A stretch of 64,000 bases of DNA from Selenomonas sputigena_A (GTDB lineage Bacteria; Bacillota; Negativicutes; Selenomonadales; Selenomonadaceae): the NCBI RefSeq assembly GCF_051603425.1, contig NZ_CP194411.1, positions 1,798,001 through 1,862,000 on the forward strand, written 5' to 3'. A program made the position numbers and the translations under genes. The notes beneath the pieces are model-generated. The model was not told the DNA's origin. It saw only the letters and a list, made by a program, of their open reading frames with translations, and searched no databases. Positions 32,771 to 41,677 of this stretch are shown piece after piece; the stretch's first letter is position 1; each line of letters begins with the position of its first letter.

Positions 32771-33517
32771 ATGCAGAGGTTTCGGGGACGCGCTGCCGAT
32801 GCGCTGCGCCCGTTGAAGATCACGCGCCGTTTCCAGCGCGGCCCGGCAGGCTCCGTTCTCATCGAGATGGGGCGCACGCGCGTGATATGCGCTGCATCTG
32901 TGGAAGATCGGGTGCCGTTTTTTTTGCGCGGCTCGGGAACGGGATGGGTCAAGGCTGAGTATGCGCTTCTGCCGAGTGCGACATCGACGCGCACGCAGCG
33001 CGAGGCATGTCAGGGACGCCAATCGGGACGCACGCAGGAAATACAGCGGCTCATCGGACGCTCCCTGCGCTCTGTTATGGACCTCAGTGCGCTCGGTGAA
33101 CGCACGATTTCCATCGACTGCGATGTTATTGAGGCGGACGGCGGCACGCGCACGGCATCCATTACGGGAGCCTTCGTGGCGCTTGTCGAGGCCTGCGCGA
33201 GCTTCTACGAACGCGGCAAGGTCTTTCCTGTGACGGATTTTCTCGCTGCTGTGAGCGTGGGGATTGCCCAGGATGGGGAACCGCTGCTCGACCTTTGCTA
33301 TGAAGAGGACAGCCAGGCTCTCGTCGATATGAATGTCGTGATGACGGGAAGCTATGATTTCGTCGAGCTGCAGGGCACGGGGGAGGGACGCCCTTTTGCC
33401 AGAAGGGAGCTTGACACGTTGCTGGCATTGGCGGAAAAAGGCGTCGATGAATTGATTTCGCGGCAAAAGGACGTGCTCGGGGGCGAGCTTGTCTGGAAAG
33501 TGGGGCGCATAGGATGA
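32771..33517 (+). CDS. rph: Ribonuclease PH
   Basis: A 248-residue phosphorolytic 3'-5' exoribonuclease that trims tRNA 3' ends. Conserved parts: RGRAADALRPLKITRRFQRGPAGSVLIEMG at the start, GWVKAEYALLPSATSTRTQREA, the phosphate-site RTQEIQRLIGRSLRSV and ISIDCDVIEADGGTRTASITGA. ATG 32771 has GGGAAGGA upstream. Its last four bases overlap rdgB (ATGA), and the phosphodiesterase gene follows in the same coupled way; this three-gene unit is common in Firmicutes. Confidence 0.96.
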   Translation: MQRFRGRAADALRPLKITRRFQRGPAGSVLIEMGRTRVICAASVEDRVPFFLRGSGTGWVKAEYALLPSATSTRTQREACQGRQSGRTQEIQRLIGRSLRSVMDLSALGERTISIDCDVIEADGGTRTASITGAFVALVEACASFYERGKVFPVTDFLAAVSVGIAQDGEPLLDLCYEEDSQALVDMNVVMTGSYDFVELQGTGEGRPFARRELDTLLALAEKGVDELISRQKDVLGGELVWKVGRIG

Positions 33518-34104
33518 AAAAAATCGTGGTTGCCACAAAAAACGAGGGCAAGGTGCGGGAAATTCTCGCGGCATTTCAAAAACTTCCCGTCGAGCTTCTG
33601 ACGCTCAAGGATTTCGGCGATTTGCCCGAGGCGGCGGAAGATGCCGATACGTTCGAGGGAAATGCGCGCAGCAAGGCCGCTTTTTATGCGGCAAAGACAG
33701 GCATGGCCTGCTTGGCGGACGACTCGGGACTTGAGGTCGAAGTCTTGGATGGTGCGCCGGGCGTTCGGTCGGCTCGGTTTTCCGGTCGGCACGACGATGC
33801 GGCGAACAATGAAAAACTCGCGGCGGAACTGCAGGCGAAGGGGGCGGCCGAATCGGCAGCGTCTTTCCGCTGTGTGCTCGTCTTTCGTGATGCGGACGGC
33901 GAGGAACTCGTTGCGGAGGGCGCCTGCATCGGCTGTGTGCGCACGAAGCCGCGCGGTACAGGCGGCTTTGGCTACGATCCGTATTTTTATCTGGCAAGCG
34001 GCAAGACGATGGCAGAATTGACACTGGCGGAAAAGCAGGCTGTGAGCCATCGCGGTGCGGCGCTTCGCCTTATGGCGAAGGAACTTCGGGGGTATCTCAC
34101 ATGA
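33514..34104 (+). CDS. rdgB: XTP/dITP diphosphatase (RdgB/HAM1 family)
   Basis: A 196-residue house-cleaning enzyme that hydrolyses dITP, XTP and ITP to the monophosphates and so keeps deaminated purines out of nucleic acids. The N-terminal VVATKNEGKVREI, the metal and substrate motifs ADDSGLEVEVLDGAPGV and GGFGYDP, and the C-terminal SHRGAALRLM are all present. It overlaps rph by four bases at its start and the phosphodiesterase gene by four at its end. Confidence 0.95.
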   Translation: MKKIVVATKNEGKVREILAAFQKLPVELLTLKDFGDLPEAAEDADTFEGNARSKAAFYAAKTGMACLADDSGLEVEVLDGAPGVRSARFSGRHDDAANNEKLAAELQAKGAAESAASFRCVLVFRDADGEELVAEGACIGCVRTKPRGTGGFGYDPYFYLASGKTMAELTLAEKQAVSHRGAALRLMAKELRGYLT

Positions 34105-34583
34105 AAATCGGCATAATGAGCGACAGCCATGGCGACCGGCGCGCGATTGACCGCGCCCTGGAGCGTGCAGGCAAGGTTGATTTCTGGCTCCATGCGGGCG
34201 ACTGTGTGCCGGATGCGGCCTACCTCGGCCTTGTGTCGGCTAAACGCGTCGAGAATGTCGCGGGCAATACCGATTGGCCGGACGGCACGCCCGATGAAGT
34301 CGTCGTCGAGGCGGGCGGGCATCGGATCTTTTTGACGCATGGACATATCTATGGCGTGCGCTCCACCTTGGAAATGCTCGTCAAGGCGGCGAAAGAAGCG
34401 GGCGCTGATCTCGCCGTTTACGGCCACACGCATGTGGCGCAGCATGTGCCGGGCGAGGTGACCGTTCTGAACCCCGGCAGCGTCGCGCGGCCGCGCGATG
34501 AGGCACGGCCGTCTTTCATGCTCGTGGAACTCGCGGAGGGGGAAGCGGCAAAAGTGGAAATCATCCGCATGGGGAAATCCTGA
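34101..34583 (+). CDS. YfcE/MJ0936-type metallophosphodiesterase
   Basis: A 160-residue calcineurin-like phosphoesterase with MSDSHGDRRA near the start, HAGDC, VAGNTDWPDG, LTHGHIYG and YGHTHVAQ, which together form the dinuclear metal site. YfcE-type enzymes hydrolyse phosphodiester model compounds; the natural substrate is unknown. Its start overlaps rdgB by four bases, completing the rph-rdgB-phosphodiesterase unit. Confidence 0.9.
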   Translation: MKIGIMSDSHGDRRAIDRALERAGKVDFWLHAGDCVPDAAYLGLVSAKRVENVAGNTDWPDGTPDEVVVEAGGHRIFLTHGHIYGVRSTLEMLVKAAKEAGADLAVYGHTHVAQHVPGEVTVLNPGSVARPRDEARPSFMLVELAEGEAAKVEIIRMGKS

Positions 34584-34746
34584 AGGGTCATTTGCAGGGG
34601 AAAAGAGGCAGAGATGAATCGATGGAGGATTGTCCGCACGGAAAGGAGGATAAGCGGGAATTTTCCTAGGCCTTTTCGCTCAATTTATAAGTGAAAAAAA
34701 CGAATAAGATTCATCTTTTCCCTTGAAATACAAGGGGTTTCAGGTG

Positions 34747-34775
34747 TTGAATGTGTGATGAAAATATGATATTAT
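34747..34775 (+). promoter_or_regulatory. Promoter of the fumarase genes
   Basis: TTGAAT (34747-34752), 17 bases, TATTAT (34770-34775), about 43 bases before the fumarase alpha start. The rest of the 234-base gap is AT-rich with no other clear feature. Confidence 0.7.
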
Positions 34776-34817
34776 GAAGCTATGTGAGCATTACAATTTC
34801 TTATGGGAGGGTTTACG

Positions 34818-35660
34818 TTGCGTACAATCGAAGCGAAGCAAATAACGGAAACGATTGCCGAGATGTGCAAGGAAGCGGCCTACTATCTGCCGGACGATGT
34901 TTATGAGGCATTGAAGCGCGGCCGCGAGGCGGAAGAGTCCCCGGTCGGGCGCGATGTGCTGGATCAGATCATCCGCAATGCGGAGATCGCCAAGGCGGAG
35001 GATCGTCCGATCTGTCAGGACACGGGCATGACGATCGTTTTCCTCGAGGTGGGACAGGATCTGCGCATCGAGGGCGGCTATCTTGAGGATGCCGTAAATG
35101 ACGGCGTCGCCAAGGGGTATACGGAAGGATATCTGAGGAAATCCGTTGTCGCCGAGCCGCTTTTCAACCGCAAGAACACCCAGAACAATACGCCTGCAGT
35201 CATCTACACGCGCATCGTACCGGGCGACAAGCTGAAGATTACGGTCGGCCCCAAGGGTTTCGGCAGTGAGAACAAGTCGGGCATCAAGATGCTCGTTCCG
35301 GCGGACGGCGTCGAGGGCGTGAAGAAGGCCGTCCTGGATATCATCCTTCATGCGAGCTGCAATCCCTGTCCTCCGATGGTCGTCGGTGTCGGCATCGGCG
35401 GCACGATGGACCGTGCGGCCTACTACTCGAAGAAGGCTCTCGTCCGTTCCGTCAACGAACGCAATCCCATGCCCGAGTATGCAAAGCTTGAAGGCGAGCT
35501 CCTCGAGATGATTAACAAGACGGGCATCGGACCGCAGCTCGGCGGCTCCGTTTCGGCTTTGGCCGTCAATGTCGAGTGGGGGCCGACGCATATTGCAGGG
35601 CTTCCCGTCGCCGTCACGATCTGCTGTCATGCAATGCGTCATAAAGAGCGCGTCCTTTAA
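34818..35660 (+). CDS. Fumarate hydratase class I, alpha subunit
   Basis: Subunit carrying the [4Fe-4S] centre of the two-part, oxygen-sensitive fumarase that interconverts malate and fumarate. The 280-residue protein shows RPICQDTGMTIVFLEVG, the cluster cysteine region ASCNPCPPMVVGVGIGG and GTMDRA. The start is taken as TTG 34818, six bases after GGGAGGG (34805-34811); an ATG at 34803 would put that site inside the gene. The beta subunit follows 31 bases later. It works between mdh and fumarate reductase. Confidence 0.93.
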   Translation: MRTIEAKQITETIAEMCKEAAYYLPDDVYEALKRGREAEESPVGRDVLDQIIRNAEIAKAEDRPICQDTGMTIVFLEVGQDLRIEGGYLEDAVNDGVAKGYTEGYLRKSVVAEPLFNRKNTQNNTPAVIYTRIVPGDKLKITVGPKGFGSENKSGIKMLVPADGVEGVKKAVLDIILHASCNPCPPMVVGVGIGGTMDRAAYYSKKALVRSVNERNPMPEYAKLEGELLEMINKTGIGPQLGGSVSALAVNVEWGPTHIAGLPVAVTICCHAMRHKERVL

Positions 35661-35691
35661 TTGCACGGGATAGATGGGAGGAAAATGCAAA

Positions 35692-36249
35692 ATGGCTGAA
35701 AAAATTCGCATAGAGACACCGTTCACGGTGGAGATGTCCAAAAAACTCAAGGCGGGCGACAGCGTTCTCATTTCGGGAACGATCATCAGCGCGCGCGATG
35801 CGGCGCACAAGGTCATGTGCGAGGCTCTGGCGCGCGGCGAGAAGCTCCCCGTGGACTGGAAGAATGAAATCGTCTACTACCTCGGCCCGACGCCTGCGAA
35901 ACCGGGCGACCCCATCGGCTCGTGCGGCCCGACGACGTCCGGCCGTATGGACGCCTATACGCCGACAATGCTTGAGCAGGGGATCACAGGCATGATCGGC
36001 AAGGGTTCGCGCGACCCGAAGGTCATCGAGTCCATGAAGAAGAACGGCGTCACCTACTTTGTCGCCGTCGGCGGTGCGGCTGCCCTCATCGCGAAGTCCG
36101 TAAAGAAGTACGAGGTGCTGGCTTATCCGGAGCTTGGTCCGGAAGCGGTGGCGCGTCTTACCGTGGTCGACTTTCCGGCAATCGTTGGCATAGACTGCGA
36201 AGGAAATAACTTCTACGAAATCGGCCAGGCGCCGTATCGTAAGTTATAG
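35692..36249 (+). CDS. Fumarate hydratase class I, beta subunit
   Basis: The 185-residue C-terminal half of class I fumarase as a separate subunit. Family features: PFTVEMSKKLKAGDSVLISGTIISARDAAH, GPTPAKPGDPIGSCGPTTSGRMDAYTP and a GGAAALIAKSVKKYEVLAYPELGPEA domain. ATG 35692 follows GGGAGGA at 35675-35681. The substrate-binding arginine and the GSCGPTTSGR loop are present. Its TAG stop lies at the very edge of a repeat family 2 element. Confidence 0.93.
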   Translation: MAEKIRIETPFTVEMSKKLKAGDSVLISGTIISARDAAHKVMCEALARGEKLPVDWKNEIVYYLGPTPAKPGDPIGSCGPTTSGRMDAYTPTMLEQGITGMIGKGSRDPKVIESMKKNGVTYFVAVGGAAALIAKSVKKYEVLAYPELGPEAVARLTVVDFPAIVGIDCEGNNFYEIGQAPYRKL

Positions 36250-36404
36250 GAAGCACTGCTGGAATGAAGCCTTTCGTATTGCTGCGGATTTTGGCACCGC
36301 CAGGGAGAATAAGCCGTACGCGCGGCAGCGCCGTGCAAAGGCTGTTCGTCATGGGGCGTGCGAAAGGATCTGCCGTACGCAGGCTGCATCAGCAGGATGC
36401 TTCC
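36248..36404. repeat. Dispersed repeat family 2, long form
   Basis: Inverted ends GGAAGCACTGCTG.. and ..CAGCAGGATGCTTCC bound a 157-base element directly after the fumarase beta stop. The left end with AATGAAGCC resembles the 60-base copy at 50406-50465, and the inner part (CGGCAG.., GGATCTGCCG, ACGCAG) resembles the inner part of the long copy at 61629-61795. A separate 8-base inverted repeat AAAGCGCG/CGCGCTTT at 36426-36458 sits between this element and the fumarate reductase genes. Confidence 0.55.
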
Positions 36405-36493
36405 ATAAATAAGCCCCGGCTCAGAAAAGCGCGGAATATTTCATGTTCTTCGCGCTTTCCGGCGGGGCGGAAAGAATTCATAGGAGGTATAGA

Positions 36494-37126
36494 ATGATTA
36501 ACACAACTTTTTACGCCCGCCGCCTGCACTCATTGGTCGGCCTTCTGGCGCTCGGGGGATTCCTGGCCGAGCACATCCTTACGAACGCTTCGGCTCTGGG
36601 CGGCCCTGAGGCATTGAACAGCAAGCTGGCGATGATGGAGCTGATCCCGAAGCCGATCTTCCTCGGACTTGAAGTCGGCGCCGTTGCCATCCCGTTCCTC
36701 TTCCACGCCATCTACGGCATTTACATCTGCCTGCAGGCGAAGAACAACCCGACGAACTACGGCTATCTCAATAACTGGAACTTTGCTTTCCAGCGCTGGA
36801 CGGCATGGTTCCTCATTCCGTTCCTGATCTGGCATGTTGGCTACCTGCGCTTCTATCTGAAAGGGATTCAGGGCGTACATATCAATTACCAACTCATCCA
36901 GAGCTATATCACGAGCAACCCGATCGTCTTTGTTCTTTATCTCATCGGTATGCTTGCAGCTATTTTCCATTTTACGAACGGCATCACGACCTTCCTCATG
37001 ACTTGGGGCGTTCTCAAGGGACCCCGTGCGCAGAAGGTTTCAGGGCTTCTCTCGCTGCTGCTCTGCATCGGTCTGAGCCTTGTGACGATCGCGTTCATGG
37101 TGAGCTACTACATCCCTATGAATTGA
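36494..37126 (+). CDS. Fumarate reductase/succinate dehydrogenase cytochrome b subunit
   Basis: A 210-residue diheme cytochrome b anchor of the Bacillus/Wolinella type, with five transmembrane helices. Histidines in RRLHSLVGLLALGGFLAEHIL, FLFHAIYG, WHVGYLR and IFHFTNG are placed to ligate the two hemes. It carries electrons between menaquinone and the catalytic subunits. ATG 36494 follows AGGAGG. In a succinate/propionate-forming anaerobe the complex most likely reduces fumarate. The flavoprotein gene follows after 44 bases. Confidence 0.93.
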   Translation: MINTTFYARRLHSLVGLLALGGFLAEHILTNASALGGPEALNSKLAMMELIPKPIFLGLEVGAVAIPFLFHAIYGIYICLQAKNNPTNYGYLNNWNFAFQRWTAWFLIPFLIWHVGYLRFYLKGIQGVHINYQLIQSYITSNPIVFVLYLIGMLAAIFHFTNGITTFLMTWGVLKGPRAQKVSGLLSLLLCIGLSLVTIAFMVSYYIPMN

Positions 37127-37170
37127 TTTGATTGGTTGTTGATGAAGTATAGATAAGGAGAGAAACCTAC

Positions 37171-38973
37171 ATGGCTGAAAAGAAAAAAATTATTATTGTA
37201 GGCGGCGGTCTCTCGGGTCTCATGGCGGCCATCAAGGTCTGTGAGCTCGGCGGCGAAGTCGACCTGTTTTCCTACTGCCCCGTTAAGCGCTCCCATTCGC
37301 TGTGTGCGCAGGGCGGCATCAACGCCTGTATGGACACGAAGGGCGAGCATGACAGCGTATACGAGCATTTCGATGATACGGTCTACGGCGGCGACTTCCT
37401 CGCCGACCAGGTCGCAGTCAAGGGCATGGTCGAGGCGGCGCCGAAGCTGATCAAGATGTTCGACCGCATGGGCGTTCCCTTTACGCGCACGCCGGAAGGA
37501 AACCTCGACCTCCGCAACTTCGGCGGACAGAAGAACAAGCGTACCTGTTTCGCAGGCTCGACGACGGGCCAGCAGCTTCTCTACGCGCTTGATGAGCAGG
37601 TTCGCCGCTGGGAAGTCAAGGGCGGCGTGAAGAAGTATGAGTTCTGGGAATTCATCCGCATCATCAAGAACAAGGACGGTATCTGCCGCGGCATCGTTGC
37701 GCAGAACATGAACTCGATGGAGATCAAGTCCTTCCCGGCGGACGTCGTCATCCTTGCGACGGGCGGCCCTGGCCAGGTGTTCGGACGCTGCACGGCTTCG
37801 ACGATCTGCAACGGCTCGGCTGTTTCCGCTGTCTATCAGCAGGGCGCGCACATTGGCAATCCTGAGTTCATCCAGATTCATCCGACGGCGATTCCGGGTT
37901 CCGACAAGAACCGCCTGATGAGTGAGGCTTGCCGCGGTGAAGGCGGACGCGTCTGGGTCTATCGTGACGGAAAGCCCTGGTACTTCCTGGAGGATATGTA
38001 CCCGGCATACGGCAACCTCGTGCCGCGTGACGTCGCTTCGCGCGCCATCTTCAAGGTCTGCGTGCACATGGGTCTCGGCATCGACGGCGAGAACCGCGTC
38101 TACCTCGACCTTTCCCATATTGATCCGCATTACTTGGAGCGCAAGCTCGGCGGCATCCTCGAAATCTACATGGACTTCGTCGGCAAGGATCCGCGCAAGG
38201 TGCCGATGGAGATCTTCCCCTCCGTCCACTACTCGATGGGCGGCATCTGGGTCGATCGCCTGCACCATACGAACATCAAGGGGCTCATGGCCTCGGGCGA
38301 GTGCGACTACCAGTACCATGGCGCGAACCGCCTCGGTGCGAACTCGCTCCTTTCCGCCGCTTACTCCGGTACGGTTTCGGGTCCGGAGGCCATGCGCATG
38401 GCGAAGGCCGGCGAGCTCGGCGATGCCCTCACGCAGGCAGAGCTTGACAAGGCTCGTCAGGAAGTCGTCGACCAGTTCGAGGGCATCCTCAAGATGGACG
38501 GCCCCGAGAATGCGCACAAACTCCACCACGAGCTTGGCGACATCATGTACAAGTACGTTTCCATCGAGCGCGACAACAACGGCCTTGATCAGTGCCTCGT
38601 GGAACTCAAGGACATCCTCAAGCGTTGGGACAACATCGGTCTGACGGACCGCAGCCATTGGGCGAACCAGGAAGCCATGTTCGTGCGCCAGCTGCGCAAC
38701 ATGATCCTCTACGCGATGTGCATCACGAAAGCGGCGCGCTGCCGCGATGAGAGCCGCGGAGCTCATGCCAAGATCGCTCTTGATGCGAACGGCAAGCGCA
38801 TGATGGACGGCGACGAGCTCGTGTTCATGCCGCGTGATGACAAGAACTTCATGCGCATCTCCATCGTCGATTACGATCCGAAGACGGAAGAGCCGATCGT
38901 CAGCTACGACGAGTTCGACCATTCGCTGATCAAGCCGCGTGCCCGTAACTATGCGGTAGCGAAGAAAGAGTAA
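37171..38973 (+). CDS. Fumarate reductase/succinate dehydrogenase flavoprotein subunit
   Basis: The 600-residue catalytic subunit. FAD-binding GGGLSG (residues 11-16), the covalent flavin histidine H42 in RSHSLCAQGGINA, and the substrate region IHPTAIPGSDKNRLMSEACRGEGG with the catalytic arginine are present; a final HGANRLGANSLLSA stretch matches the FAD domain end. It reduces fumarate to succinate at the cytoplasmic membrane face, as the last step of the succinate arm. It lies between the cytochrome b and iron-sulfur genes. Confidence 0.96.
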   Translation: MAEKKKIIIVGGGLSGLMAAIKVCELGGEVDLFSYCPVKRSHSLCAQGGINACMDTKGEHDSVYEHFDDTVYGGDFLADQVAVKGMVEAAPKLIKMFDRMGVPFTRTPEGNLDLRNFGGQKNKRTCFAGSTTGQQLLYALDEQVRRWEVKGGVKKYEFWEFIRIIKNKDGICRGIVAQNMNSMEIKSFPADVVILATGGPGQVFGRCTASTICNGSAVSAVYQQGAHIGNPEFIQIHPTAIPGSDKNRLMSEACRGEGGRVWVYRDGKPWYFLEDMYPAYGNLVPRDVASRAIFKVCVHMGLGIDGENRVYLDLSHIDPHYLERKLGGILEIYMDFVGKDPRKVPMEIFPSVHYSMGGIWVDRLHHTNIKGLMASGECDYQYHGANRLGANSLLSAAYSGTVSGPEAMRMAKAGELGDALTQAELDKARQEVVDQFEGILKMDGPENAHKLHHELGDIMYKYVSIERDNNGLDQCLVELKDILKRWDNIGLTDRSHWANQEAMFVRQLRNMILYAMCITKAARCRDESRGAHAKIALDANGKRMMDGDELVFMPRDDKNFMRISIVDYDPKTEEPIVSYDEFDHSLIKPRARNYAVAKKE

Positions 38974-38989
38974 GAGGAGGAGATAGCAA

Positions 38990-39742
38990 ATGGCAGAACA
39001 GAAAAAAGTAAGATTCATTATAGAGCGTCAGGACGGCCCTGATGCCAGCCCTTACAAGCAGGAGTTTGACGTCGACTATCGCCCCGGACTCAACGTCGTT
39101 GCGGCATTGATGGAAATTCAGAAGAATCCCGTGACGGTTGACGGCAAGACGGTTGCCCCGGTCACTTGGGAGTGCAACTGCCTGGAGAAGGTCTGCGGCG
39201 CCTGCATGATGGTCATCAACGGCAAGGCACGTCAGGCTTGCTGCTCGCTCATCGACGAGCTTGAGCAGCCGATCCGTCTCGCTCCGGCGCGCACCTTCCC
39301 GGTCATCCGCGATCTCCTCATCGACCGTTCCGTCATGTTTGAGAGCCTCAAGCGCATCCATGGCTGGATCGAGATCGACGGCTCGTGGGACAACCCCGAC
39401 GCCCCGATTCAGAATCCGTATACGGCGGAGACGACGTACGAGATCTCGCACTGCATGACCTGCGGCTGCTGCCTCGAGGCATGCCCAAACGTTGGCCCGC
39501 AGTCCGACTTCATCGGTCCTGCGCCGACGGTGCAGACACTGCTCTTCAACCTCCATCCGCTCGGAAAGTTCGACGAGCCGAATCGCCTCGAAGCCCTCAT
39601 GGGCAAGGGCGGTATCACGAGCTGCGGCAACAGCCAGAACTGCGAGCAGGCATGCCCGAAGGACATCAAGCTCACGAAGCACATCGCGCAGCTCAACCGC
39701 GACGTCAACAAGCAGGCGTTGAGGAATATCTTCAACAACTAA
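38990..39742 (+). CDS. Fumarate reductase/succinate dehydrogenase iron-sulfur subunit
   Basis: A 250-residue electron-transfer subunit. The [2Fe-2S] ligands are C64, C69, C72 and C84 (CNCLEKVCGACMM); the second domain carries C155, C158, C161 and C165 (CMTCGCCLEACP) and C212, C218 and C222 (CGNSQNCEQACP) for the [4Fe-4S] and [3Fe-4S] centres. It begins 16 bases after the flavoprotein gene, and the operon ends at the terminator at 39763-39811. Confidence 0.96.
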   Translation: MAEQKKVRFIIERQDGPDASPYKQEFDVDYRPGLNVVAALMEIQKNPVTVDGKTVAPVTWECNCLEKVCGACMMVINGKARQACCSLIDELEQPIRLAPARTFPVIRDLLIDRSVMFESLKRIHGWIEIDGSWDNPDAPIQNPYTAETTYEISHCMTCGCCLEACPNVGPQSDFIGPAPTVQTLLFNLHPLGKFDEPNRLEALMGKGGITSCGNSQNCEQACPKDIKLTKHIAQLNRDVNKQALRNIFNN

Positions 39743-39762
39743 ATCGAAACCGGACAAGAGTT

Positions 39763-39811
39763 CCGCAAAAAGGAGCCGCCCGCCATTTTGGCGGGCGGCT
39801 CCTTTTTGCGG
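39763..39811. terminator. Rho-independent terminator after the fumarate reductase operon
   Basis: A stem of more than 20 bases (39763-39785 and 39789-39811; core GGAGCCGCCCGCCA/TGGCGGGCGGCTCC) with a three-base loop and A/T runs on both sides; it also suits the convergent MFS gene. Confidence 0.9.
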
Positions 39812-39856
39812 TAAGACAGGGAGCATTCTCCTTGCCTTGCAGTTTATGGATACCGT

Positions 39857-41185
39857 TTACCCCTCTTGCTGGGGGATGGCCGCTTCTTCCAGCGGACGAT
39901 CTTTTCTTGCGCCGTTCCAGTTGTATTGGATTGTCAGCACTGTGAGGGCGGCGATGAGCATGAAGAGCGCCATGAGGAAGTAGCCCGTGCTGAAGGATCC
40001 TGTTTCCGTCTTGAGCCAGCCCATCATGTAAGGGCCAACCCAGCCGCCGAGATTGCCGCAGGAATTGATGAGGGCGACGCTGCCGGCTGCTGCGGCGCCG
40101 GAGAGGAAACTCGTCGGTATCGTCCACCAGACGCCCATGGCGGCGTAGATGCCGATGGCCGAGAGGCAGACGAGGAAAAGAGCGGCGTACATATTGTCGG
40201 CAAAGGGGCTGAGGCCAAGGCCGATGGCGCCGACGAAGAGTGCGCCCGATACATGCCAGACCTTGTCACCTGTCCTGGTCGAGCTTTTGCCGATGATGAC
40301 CTGCACGATGAGCGCGGCAATCATGGGGATGGCGATGGCGCCGCCGAGGAATTGCGTTGACCAGCCGGACAGTCCTTTGAGGACGGTCGGCATCCAGAAA
40401 TTGAAGCCCCAGAAACCGATGACCCACATGAAGTAGATGAAGCATAGCTTCAGGACTTTGGGGTCGGAGAAAGCCTGCAGGATGGTATACTTCTTCGTCT
40501 GCTGCATGAGCGCCTGCTCTTCTTCGTACTGCTTGTTGAGGCAGGCTTTTTCGGCGTCCGTCAGCCAGGAAACCTCATCGGGCGTGTCCTTGACGAAGTA
40601 AAAGAAGAAGACGGCAAAGGCGAGCGCCGGAATGGCCTCGATGATGAAGAGTTCCTGCCAGCCGTGCATGCCGAAAAACGAAGTTTGCAGGAGGAAGCCT
40701 GCGAGCGGTGCGCCGATGATGGTCGAGAGGAGCAGCGAGGTCAGCATCAGGGAATTGGCGCGTGCGCGTTCCCTGCCCGAGAACCAGCGCGCGAAGAGGA
40801 CGGAGTAGATGACGGGGTAAAGGCTCGCTTCCGAGGCGCCGAGAAGAAAACGGCAGAGGTAGAATTCGAACTGTGTCTGCATGAACGCCATAAAGATGCA
40901 GACGAGCCCCCAGGAGAACATGATGCGTGCAATCCATTTAGCGGCGGAGAAACGCGCGGCGATCAATGCGCCGGGAATCTCGAAGAGAAGATAACCCATG
41001 AAGAAAATGCCTGCCCCGGCGCCGAAAATTTCGGGCGTGATCCAGTTGAGATCCTGCGTCATGGTCAAGGCTGCATAGGCGATGTTCACGCGGTCGATAC
41101 AGGCAATGATGGAGACGAGAAAGACGGGCAGGATGATGTGAAGATCCCGCTTGCGCTTGAGGCGGGAAAGGTCGATGGCTTCCAT
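39857..41185 (-). CDS. MFS transporter, anion:cation symporter (ACS)-like family, T-box controlled
   Basis: A 442-residue major facilitator with twelve predicted helices. The N-terminal helix CIDRVNIAYAALTM, with its conserved aspartate and arginine, and the later GASEASLYPVIYSVLFARWFSGRERARAN are typical of the ACS/phthalate-permease group that carries organic anions. ATG 41183-41185 follows TAGGAGG. Transcription is governed by a T-box leader (41219-41541), so expression responds to an uncharged tRNA, which points to an amino acid or a close relative as cargo. The substrate is not known. Confidence 0.88.
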   Translation of the reverse strand: MEAIDLSRLKRKRDLHIILPVFLVSIIACIDRVNIAYAALTMTQDLNWITPEIFGAGAGIFFMGYLLFEIPGALIAARFSAAKWIARIMFSWGLVCIFMAFMQTQFEFYLCRFLLGASEASLYPVIYSVLFARWFSGRERARANSLMLTSLLLSTIIGAPLAGFLLQTSFFGMHGWQELFIIEAIPALAFAVFFFYFVKDTPDEVSWLTDAEKACLNKQYEEEQALMQQTKKYTILQAFSDPKVLKLCFIYFMWVIGFWGFNFWMPTVLKGLSGWSTQFLGGAIAIPMIAALIVQVIIGKSSTRTGDKVWHVSGALFVGAIGLGLSPFADNMYAALFLVCLSAIGIYAAMGVWWTIPTSFLSGAAAAGSVALINSCGNLGGWVGPYMMGWLKTETGSFSTGYFLMALFMLIAALTVLTIQYNWNGARKDRPLEEAAIPQQEG

Positions 41186-41218
41186 GATGATTCCTCCTAC
41201 ATAAACTTTGATGAATAT

Positions 41219-41541
41219 AAAAACTCCGCCCCTGAAAAGGGACGGAGAATTATCCGTGGTACCACCCAGATTCCCGGCGGAGCCGGGCACTTGCCGCGTA
41301 CAGGCATACGCGCTTCCTTTAACGCGGAAGGGGCGGCTTGGCTTACTCGTTTCCACAGCGTTGTTTCAGCCTTGCTTCTCGGGGAGGATTTTCCTTGCAG
41401 GACAGGCTGCCGCTTTTCAGCACAGGAGCGGCTCTCTGGAAGTCTGTATCCGGCAATTACTTGTTCCCGTCATAGAATTTTGAGATTTTATGCGGTTTTG
41501 CAAAGAAATCAACGGACGATTCGTACCATGATTTCCCAACG
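41219..41541 (-). promoter_or_regulatory. T-box leader (tRNA-sensing riboswitch) of the MFS gene
   Basis: Read on the minus strand, the leader holds the T-box sequence GGGTGGTACCACGG (plus-strand 41254-41267), which pairs with the free CCA end of uncharged tRNA, followed by a terminator: CTCCGTCCC/GGGGCGGAG then TTTTT (41219-41247). The upstream part contains the AGAGAGCC stem I element and GCTGAAAAGC loop usual in T-boxes. The specifier codon cannot be fixed with confidence; GAAAATC is at the expected place, so AAT (Asn) or ATC (Ile) are candidates. This explains nearly all of the 492-base gap 41186-41677. Confidence 0.85.
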
Positions 41542-41547
41542 GACAAC

Positions 41548-41576
41548 AATATACTCCTTGAAAAAGAAACTGTCAA
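41548..41576 (-). promoter_or_regulatory. Promoter of the T-box leader
   Basis: On the minus strand: TTGACA (41571-41576), exactly 17 bases, TATATT (41548-41553). Confidence 0.85.
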
Positions 41577-41619
41577 GAGAAAGGCTGCAAAAAATTTTTA
41601 CCCGACATTTATCTTGCTT

Positions 41620-41628
41620 TGTTATAAT
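41620..41628 (+). promoter_or_regulatory. Extended -10 promoter element
   Basis: TGTTATAAT (TATAAT at 41623-41628), 50 bases before the small gene at 41678. No good -35; divergent from the T-box promoter. Confidence 0.5.
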
Positions 41629-41677
41629 ATTGAAGAGCAGGAAAGAACTGCAGCTTTTTCAGGAGAGGGGAATTTTT

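Noticed and set aside
37108..39018. A 636-codon open frame antisense to the fumarate reductase flavoprotein gene
   Set aside because: It mirrors a well-supported gene in GC-rich DNA and its protein is a low-complexity run of Val, Ala, Arg, His and Asp with no motif. The same applies to other long antisense frames, for example 4183-5511, 24624-26297, 48807-50378 and 51465-53009.
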